Shown: piece after piece, positions 8,458 to 13,013 of the stretch
Numbering within the stretch: the stretch's first letter is position 1
Layout: each line of letters starts with the position of its first letter
Assembly: GCA_018664745.1 (NCBI GenBank)
Contig: JABJNS010000152.1
Location: 1 to 13,013 of the forward strand
Origin: Flavobacteriales bacterium
GTDB lineage: Bacteria; Bacteroidota; Bacteroidia; Flavobacteriales; BACL11
Reading direction: 5' to 3'
DNA length: 13,013 nucleotides
Position numbers and translations under genes: made by a program
Notes under the pieces: model-generated
Databases searched by the model: none
The model's input: the letters and a program-made list of their open reading frames with translations, nothing else
Told to the model about the DNA's origin: nothing

Positions 8458-10649
8458 TCCTTTAAAGTAAGCCTAAGCACTGAACATGCTGAGTTTACTG
8501 CAAATTTATCCTTACCAGTACCAAATAGCATAGTTGCCCAAGTATCTTTTCTAGGAGTACCAATAACTAATAAATCGTGCTCGGCAGTCAGTTCTGATAC
8601 TGTATCAATTGGATTTTCTGAAGGAACAAGCAGTAAACTTCCTTTAGTACCTTTCAGCAGCTCATTTGCTTTTAGCTTTATTTCATTTACTTGTTCACTA
8701 CCCATGTTAGCATTTACTACATGCAAGAGTGTAAATTCAGCATTGTAGTACTTACATAACTTATTAGTAGTTTCTATAAGCTTTACAGAATCCCTACTAT
8801 TGGGACGAATAGCTAACAATACCTTATTAAAACGCATAACACCATTACATTTGAACAGTGCAAAATTTGAATTAATATGACTTACAATCCAACCGATAGG
8901 ATTGTTGAAAAATATACCATTATAAGCTCTACCATTCCAACCTATCACTAACCAATCAATATTAGTTATTTCACTTAAAGCCTGCATAGTTTCTGAAAGC
9001 TTATGAGTGGCAATAGATTCAAAGTTTATCTTTAGTTTCATACGATTACTTAAAGTCTTAACCATTCTTTCTAATGACTTTGTTTTAGGCCTTTTTTCTC
9101 TAAAGGCATCCAAAGAAGTTTGGTCAGGAACTTCAGTAATATTAAGGGTTTGAATTTTTTCTTTATTGTTTAATGATGCACCCAATTCTATTAAGGTTTC
9201 AGGAGATACTTCATTTCCTAATAAGGGTACAATTACTCCTGCATCCTTATCAATATTTACATGTACTAATTCATCTCTTTCTTTATCCTCCAATTCTTTT
9301 AAATGGGTGTAGTTTCTTTTCTTCCCGAATAATAAATAAGAAGCTGGCATATGTCCGTATCTTTTTAATACTCCTGTACGGGAAGAGTTTTTTCCATACG
9401 AATAATATATAACTATACTAACAAGTGCAATAACGAGTATAGCAATTAAAGGAACTAATCCTAAATAGAACAACAGAACTAAACCACTTAGTATTCCAAA
9501 AATTTGCATATAAGGGTATAAAGGTGATTTATAGGAAGGCTGGTACCATTGCACAGCAGTTTCTCTTAGTATTATTACACATAGGTTAACTAGGATAAAC
9601 ATAGTTACTTTAAAAGCACTAGCTAATTTTGCTATTTTCTCAACATCTAAAAATAGGATAACCAAAGCCATTAAAATACAGGTTATTAGTATTGTATTTA
9701 CAGGAGTAAGGTGCTTTTTGTGTACCTTTGATAAATTAGCAGGAAGCAATTTATCAATAGCCATTGCAAATGGGAACCTTGAAGAGGCAAGTACACCTGA
9801 ATTTGCTAAAGAAATTAGGGTTATAACTCCTATTACAGCAATACCGTATCCTAGCCATTCACCACCAATTACTAAAGCTAGGGTATGTATAGGCTTTATA
9901 TCTGTTCCTAATTGATCAATAGGGATATTCCCAACCAATATATAGGAAATTGCTATATATATTGCAGAAATAAGTATTAAAGAGAATATCATAGCTTTTG
10001 GAATATTTTTGCTTGGATTTTTCACCTCTCCAGCAATAGCGGCAATTTTAGTTACACCTGCATAAGCCACAAAAACAAAAGCAATTGTACTCGCTAATCC
10101 CATGTTTCCCTTTGCAATAAAAGGGGATAGTAATTGCTTATCAACACTAGGAATCCCAATGACTAATAGCAGAATAAGACTTAACAAGCTTAATGAAACG
10201 ATAATTAACTGAACCTTACCAACTTTTTTGACTCCAAAAATGTTTAGTAACATTATTAAAACTAAAAAGCTTAATGAAATGTACTTTACATAAACTATAG
10301 GAATATTGACTAGCACCAGGAGATAGGCACTTAAGCCAACTAAAGCAAAGGAACTTTTTAGGAGTAAGGAAATCCAAAGCCCAATACCGGATATAGTACC
10401 CATTAATGGTCCTAAAGCACGCTCAATATATACATAGGCACCTCCAGTGGTTGGCATTGCAGTTGCTAATTCTGACTTAGATAGTACTGCAGGTAAAATG
10501 CAAATTGCAGCCAATAAAAATGCTAACCATACTGATGATCCTGTTTTTGCTGCTGCAATACCAGGTAAAACAAAAATACCTCCTAGCATACCTGCAATAC
10601 TAATTGCAATTATTGCTGATAATGTTAATTTTCTCTCTAGTTTCTTCAA
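8454..10649 (-). CDS. APC-superfamily (amino acid) permease with C-terminal tandem universal-stress-protein-like domains
   Basis: Inner-membrane transporter of 731 residues. Residues 1-420 hold about twelve hydrophobic helices with APC hallmarks: the broken first helix GMLGGIFVLPG (20-30), PTTGGAYVYIERALGP (66-81), FVAYAGVTKIAAIAGEVKNP (193-212, the sixth-helix region) and SRFPFAMAIDKLLP (290-303). Residues about 462-605 and 606-731 are two cytoplasmic USP-like domains. Their nucleotide-binding motif G-2x-G-9x-G-[S/T] is incomplete in both: domain 1 has Gly570 and Gly573 but Asn-Pro at 583-584; domain 2 has Gly697, Gly710 and Thr711 but Arg700. The start is TTG at 10649: it follows AAAGGA by seven bases, the frame is closed upstream, and the next Met (residue 21) lies within helix 1. 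The substrate is not determinable; amino acids or polyamines are usual for the family. Confidence 0.88.
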   Translation of the reverse strand: MKKLERKLTLSAIIAISIAGMLGGIFVLPGIAAAKTGSSVWLAFLLAAICILPAVLSKSELATAMPTTGGAYVYIERALGPLMGTISGIGLWISLLLKSSFALVGLSAYLLVLVNIPIVYVKYISLSFLVLIMLLNIFGVKKVGKVQLIIVSLSLLSLILLLVIGIPSVDKQLLSPFIAKGNMGLASTIAFVFVAYAGVTKIAAIAGEVKNPSKNIPKAMIFSLILISAIYIAISYILVGNIPIDQLGTDIKPIHTLALVIGGEWLGYGIAVIGVITLISLANSGVLASSRFPFAMAIDKLLPANLSKVHKKHLTPVNTILITCILMALVILFLDVEKIAKLASAFKVTMFILVNLCVIILRETAVQWYQPSYKSPLYPYMQIFGILSGLVLLFYLGLVPLIAILVIALVSIVIYYSYGKNSSRTGVLKRYGHMPASYLLFGKKRNYTHLKELEDKERDELVHVNIDKDAGVIVPLLGNEVSPETLIELGASLNNKEKIQTLNITEVPDQTSLDAFREKRPKTKSLERMVKTLSNRMKLKINFESIATHKLSETMQALSEITNIDWLVIGWNGRAYNGIFFNNPIGWIVSHINSNFALFKCNGVMRFNKVLLAIRPNSRDSVKLIETTNKLCKYYNAEFTLLHVVNANMGSEQVNEIKLKANELLKGTKGSLLLVPSENPIDTVSELTAEHDLLVIGTPRKDTWATMLFGTGKDKFAVNSACSVLRLTLKD

Positions 10650-10656
10650 TTTATTT

Positions 10657-10662
10657 TCCTTT
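10657..10662 (-). promoter_or_regulatory. Shine-Dalgarno-like site supporting the TTG start of the permease
   Basis: On the - strand AAAGGA lies seven bases before TTG (10649-10647). It is the only obvious Shine-Dalgarno sequence at a visible start in this window, and it supports TTG as the start codon. Confidence 0.6.
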
Positions 10663-10666
10663 AATG

Positions 10667-10674
10667 CAAATTAA
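10667..10674 (-). promoter_or_regulatory. Weak candidate -7 element for the permease gene
   Basis: On the - strand TTAATTTG, followed by C, matches TAnnTTTG at all fixed positions except the second base. It ends 17 bases before the TTG start. No convincing -33 TTG is seen at the expected spacing. A small inverted repeat (TTAAT/ATTAA, 10661-10674) overlaps it. Confidence 0.35.
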
Positions 10675-10727
10675 GAAAAAAAATATGAATATCACTAGTA
10701 AATTAAATCTAAAGAAAAGGGATTTCA

Positions 10728-10735
10728 TACATTTG
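10728..10735 (+). promoter_or_regulatory. Bacteroidota-type -7 element for the gcvT operon
   Basis: TACATTTG, followed by C, is an exact match to TAnnTTTG and ends 17 bases before the gcvT ATG. The predicted leader is about 12-14 bases, AT-rich and without a Shine-Dalgarno sequence. I see no clear TTTG -33 element about 20 bases upstream. Confidence 0.55.
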
Positions 10736-10752
10736 CGAAAATTAAATTTTTT

Positions 10753-11826
10753 ATGAAGCAATTAGTTTTATCAGAGATACACGAAAGTATAGGAGGAAAA
10801 ATGGTTGAATTTGCAGGCTACAATATGCCTGTACAATATGAAGGAGTAAAAGCTGAACATCATACTGTTAGAAATGAAGTAGGGGTGTTTGATGTATCAC
10901 ACATGGGAGAAGTCTTTGTAAGTGGTGAAAAAGCTTTGGACTTTTTACAATACATTACTAGTAATGATGTAAGTAAACTAACTCCTGGTAAAATTCAATA
11001 CACTTGCTTACCTAATGCTGATGGGGGTATAGTTGATGACTTTTTGCTTTATATGTTGGAAGAAAACAGTTATTTACTAGTTGTAAATGCTTCCAATATG
11101 GAAAAAGATTTAGCTTGGATAAATAAGCACAATACCTTTGGATGTACAATCAACAATCAATCGGATAACTATTCTTTGTTAGCTGTTCAGGGGCCTAAAT
11201 CAATTGAACTATTACAAGAGTTAACTAACGTTAATATGTCTGATATTAAGTACTATAACTTTAAAATGGGTAGCATATCTGGTGTTGATGATGTAATCTT
11301 ATCTCGTACCGGTTATACTGGTGAAATTGGTTTTGAATTGTATGTAAAAAATGAAGATGTAAAACAACTTTGGGAGGCATTATTCACTACCTCAATTGAA
11401 ATGAAACCTATAGGTTTAGCTGCAAGAGATACTTTGCGCTTGGAGAAAGGTTTCTGTTTATATGGTAATGATATTAACGATACAACTTCACCAATTGAGG
11501 CTGGATTAGGTTGGATTACTAAATTTACAAAAGAGTTTATAAATCATGAGCAGTTAAAAGCACAAAAGGAGGGAGGTGCTACAAGAAAATTAGTTGGAAT
11601 TCAACTTGTTGATAAGGGAATTGCTCGTAAGGATTATCCTATTGTTGATTCTGATGGTAATGAGATTGGTATTGTAACTTCTGGTACCATGTCGCCAACT
11701 TTAAATAAAGCAATTGCTATGGCTTATGTTCCTAAGGAACTTTCAAAAGTAGGAAGTGAAGTGTATATACAAGTTCGCAAAAAACAATTAAAAGCTGAAG
11801 TTGTAGCTTTACCTTTTGTAAAATAA
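10753..11826 (+). CDS. gcvT: Aminomethyltransferase (glycine cleavage system T-protein)
   Basis: T-protein of the glycine cleavage system. It moves the methylene group from the aminomethyl-lipoyl H-protein to tetrahydrofolate, releasing ammonia; cytoplasmic. The 357-residue length is normal. Visible family motifs are the FAGYNMPVQY start (20-29), FDVSHMGE (46-53), GGIVDDFLLY (91-100, with the catalytic Asp at 95 or 96), LSRTGYTGEIGFELYV (183-198), the folate-pocket region GLAARDTLRLEKG (221-233) and the C-terminal SGTMSPTLNKAIAMAYV (310-326). The ATG at 10753 begins MKQLVLSEIH, in line with family N-termini. The other glycine cleavage genes (H, P and L proteins) are not in this window. The TAA shares its last base with the ATG of the next gene, so the two are translationally coupled. 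Confidence 0.95.
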   Translation: MKQLVLSEIHESIGGKMVEFAGYNMPVQYEGVKAEHHTVRNEVGVFDVSHMGEVFVSGEKALDFLQYITSNDVSKLTPGKIQYTCLPNADGGIVDDFLLYMLEENSYLLVVNASNMEKDLAWINKHNTFGCTINNQSDNYSLLAVQGPKSIELLQELTNVNMSDIKYYNFKMGSISGVDDVILSRTGYTGEIGFELYVKNEDVKQLWEALFTTSIEMKPIGLAARDTLRLEKGFCLYGNDINDTTSPIEAGLGWITKFTKEFINHEQLKAQKEGGATRKLVGIQLVDKGIARKDYPIVDSDGNEIGIVTSGTMSPTLNKAIAMAYVPKELSKVGSEVYIQVRKKQLKAEVVALPFVK

Positions 11827-12548
11827 TGAATACTAAAAAGAATATATCTGTTTGTTTTACTGCTGATCAGTTTAAAAAATATGCTGATAGAAAATCTACT
11901 GTTGTAGTTATTGATTTGCTAAGAGCAACATCCGTAATTTCTACTGCTTTTATGGAAGGTGTAAAAGCAATTATTCCTGTACAAACTTTGGATGAAGCTC
12001 TTTCCTATAAAGGAAAAGATGGATATATTGTTGCAGCTGAGCGTAACGCAAAACCTATTGAAGGATTTGATTTTGGAAATTCTCCTTTTCATTATATAAA
12101 TGCTGATGTAGAGGGAAAAACCCTTGTTTTGACCACTACAAACGGAACAAAGGCAATCTATAATGCTAGAGAGCATAAAGTTATTACTGCTTCATATATT
12201 AATATTGATGCTGTAGCTAAGCATTTAATTGATGAACATAATGATGTTATCTTATTATGTTCAGGTTGGAAAGGAGTATTTAATTTGGAAGACCCAATAT
12301 TTGCAGGAAGCTTAGCTAAGCTGTTATTGAAATCTGATAAATACGAATCTAATTGTGATTCTATGTTTGCATCAATTCAATTATTAAAAAGTGCTGAAGG
12401 AGATTTATTTAATTACTTAAGTGATTCTTCTCACAGAAGAAGATTGAAGTCCTTAAACCTGGAAGATGATACTCGTTTTTGCCTTTCTCCACCAATAAAA
12501 TCAGATATTATCCCTATCTTAAAAGGGGATAAACTAGTTGTATTGTAA
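11826..12548 (+). CDS. comB: 2-phosphosulfolactate phosphatase family protein (ComB)
   Basis: A 240-residue cytoplasmic protein of the ComB family. The characterised archaeal member removes phosphate from 2-phosphosulfolactate to give sulfolactate in coenzyme M synthesis. Family motifs visible are VVIDLLRATSVIST (27-40), AERNAKPIEGFDFGNSP (71-87), LTTTNGTKAI (102-111) and LLCSGWKGVFNLEDPIFAG (143-161). The C-terminus DDTRFCLSPP (214-223) also looks typical. Length is usual. Bacteria do not normally make coenzyme M by this route, so here the product may be sulfolactate for another purpose, or the substrate may differ. No comA-like synthase is in this window. It starts at the ATG overlapping the gcvT stop by one base, and the next gene starts two bases after its own stop codon ends. 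Confidence 0.9.
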   Translation: MNTKKNISVCFTADQFKKYADRKSTVVVIDLLRATSVISTAFMEGVKAIIPVQTLDEALSYKGKDGYIVAAERNAKPIEGFDFGNSPFHYINADVEGKTLVLTTTNGTKAIYNAREHKVITASYINIDAVAKHLIDEHNDVILLCSGWKGVFNLEDPIFAGSLAKLLLKSDKYESNCDSMFASIQLLKSAEGDLFNYLSDSSHRRRLKSLNLEDDTRFCLSPPIKSDIIPILKGDKLVVL

Positions 12549-12549
12549 G

Positions 12550-13013
12550 ATGAGAAAGAGCTTTAAAATAATTGTATTGCTATTATTTTTAAGTTCAATC
12601 TTATACGCTACAGTTCCTTGGGGATTTTACGCTCATAAATTAGCAAATAGGTATGCTGTATTCACACTTCCTGAAGAGTTAATTGGTTTTTATAAAAAAC
12701 ACATTGATTACTTAACTGAACATGCTATTGATGCTGATAAAAGGAGGTATGCTATAAAAGAAGAGGCCTCTAGACATTATATTGATATTGACCATTATGG
12801 AGATAATCCTTTTGAGGTAATGCCAAGAAAATGGAATGATGCTGTTGAAAAATTCACTGAAGATACTTTATTAACTTATGGGATTGTACCTTGGCATATT
12901 CAAACTATTTACAACCGATTAGTTATAGCATTTAAAGAAAGGGATATTGATTATATTTTGAAAAATTCTGCTGATTTAGGGCATTATGTTTCAGATACTC
13001 ATGTACCACTACA
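12550..13013 (+). CDS. Exported zinc-dependent phospholipase C / S1-P1 nuclease-fold protein (3' end cut off by window edge)
   Basis: The frame is open from ATG 12550 to the window end (154 full codons) with no stop, so only the N-terminal part is seen. A signal peptide (about residues 1-23, MRKSFKIIVLLLFL) ends just before Trp24. In zinc-dependent phospholipase C and S1/P1 nucleases the mature N-terminal Trp binds zinc, and here WGFYAH (24-29) fits that layout with His29. HYIDIDHYG (76-84) and LGHYVSDTHVPL (143-154) supply further likely ligands: His82, His145, Asp149 and His151. The last motif closely parallels the HxxGDxHxPLH element of S1/P1 nucleases. Phospholipase and nuclease activity cannot be separated from this fragment. 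One base separates it from the comB-type gene, so it is likely the third gene of the gcvT operon. Confidence 0.82.
   Translation, partial: MRKSFKIIVLLLFLSSILYATVPWGFYAHKLANRYAVFTLPEELIGFYKKHIDYLTEHAIDADKRRYAIKEEASRHYIDIDHYGDNPFEVMPRKWNDAVEKFTEDTLLTYGIVPWHIQTIYNRLVIAFKERDIDYILKNSADLGHYVSDTHVPL

Noticed and set aside
8452..8467. GATTAATC and CTTTAAAG palindromes at the convergent junction as a bidirectional terminator
   Set aside because: They are short, have no loop and no adjacent U-tract, and overlap coding sequence; they cannot form a credible terminator hairpin.
9173..9412. Open frame of 79 codons on the + strand inside the permease gene
   Set aside because: Shadow of the USP-linker region; no start signals and no plausible product.
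9718..9915. Open frame of 65 codons on the + strand inside the permease gene
   Set aside because: Antisense to conserved transmembrane segments of the permease; no independent support.
10447..10674. Open frame of 75 codons on the + strand over the 5' end of the permease gene
   Set aside because: Antisense to the first permease helices, with composition explained by them; no promoter or ribosome site.
10738..10750. AAAATTAAATTTT palindrome before gcvT as an operator
   Set aside because: Pure A/T in an AT-rich intergenic region; such short palindromes are expected by chance.
11919..12176. Open frame of 85 codons on the - strand inside the comB-type gene
   Set aside because: Antisense to conserved ComB motifs; the Cys/Ser/Ile-rich translation looks like a shadow.
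1..13013. Defence island, CRISPR array, insertion sequence or tRNA-linked integration site
   Set aside because: No transposase, integrase, nuclease cluster, regularly spaced direct repeats or tRNA cloverleaf was seen on either strand; the genes are core or ordinary secreted-protein genes.

Overview
The window reads as chromosomal DNA of a low-GC Bacteroidota bacterium, most likely a marine-type Flavobacteriales. The evidence is the AT-rich coding sequence, secreted proteins ending in a short type IX secretion (T9SS)-like tail, promoters matching the Bacteroidota TAnnTTTG -7 element, and starts that mostly lack a Shine-Dalgarno sequence. The taxonomic call is inference; no rRNA or tRNA is present to settle it.

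Layout. Positions 1-4959 hold a translationally coupled set on the + strand: parE (5' end cut by the window edge), a small two-helix membrane protein of unknown function, and parC. The three genes overlap by 8 bp and then 1 bp. A hairpin terminator follows parC, and a promoter for the next gene sits inside and just after it. Positions 5034-8457 hold two secreted proteins one base apart: a large LVIVD-repeat/choice-of-anchor-B protein and an SGNH/GDSL-type hydrolase with a PKD domain. Both end in the same roughly 39-residue tail, so they look like a co-expressed pair sent to the cell surface.

An APC-type permease fused to two universal-stress-protein-like domains is encoded on the - strand (8454-10649). 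Its stop overlaps the hydrolase stop by 4 bp, and it starts with TTG behind a clear AAAGGA. A 103 bp divergent intergenic region separates it from a + strand operon that runs off the right edge: gcvT (aminomethyltransferase), a comB-type 2-phosphosulfolactate phosphatase, and the 5' part of an exported zinc-dependent phospholipase C / S1-P1 nuclease-fold protein. These three overlap or are spaced by 1 bp.

I see no mobile element, CRISPR array, RNA gene, prophage or toxin-antitoxin module, and no intergenic gap reaches 300 bp. The window is mostly ordinary core and secreted-protein genes. I did not find a convincing new multi-gene system. The least explained items are the membrane protein coupled between the two topoisomerase IV subunits, the shared short tail of the two secreted proteins, and the degenerate nucleotide-binding motifs of the permease.
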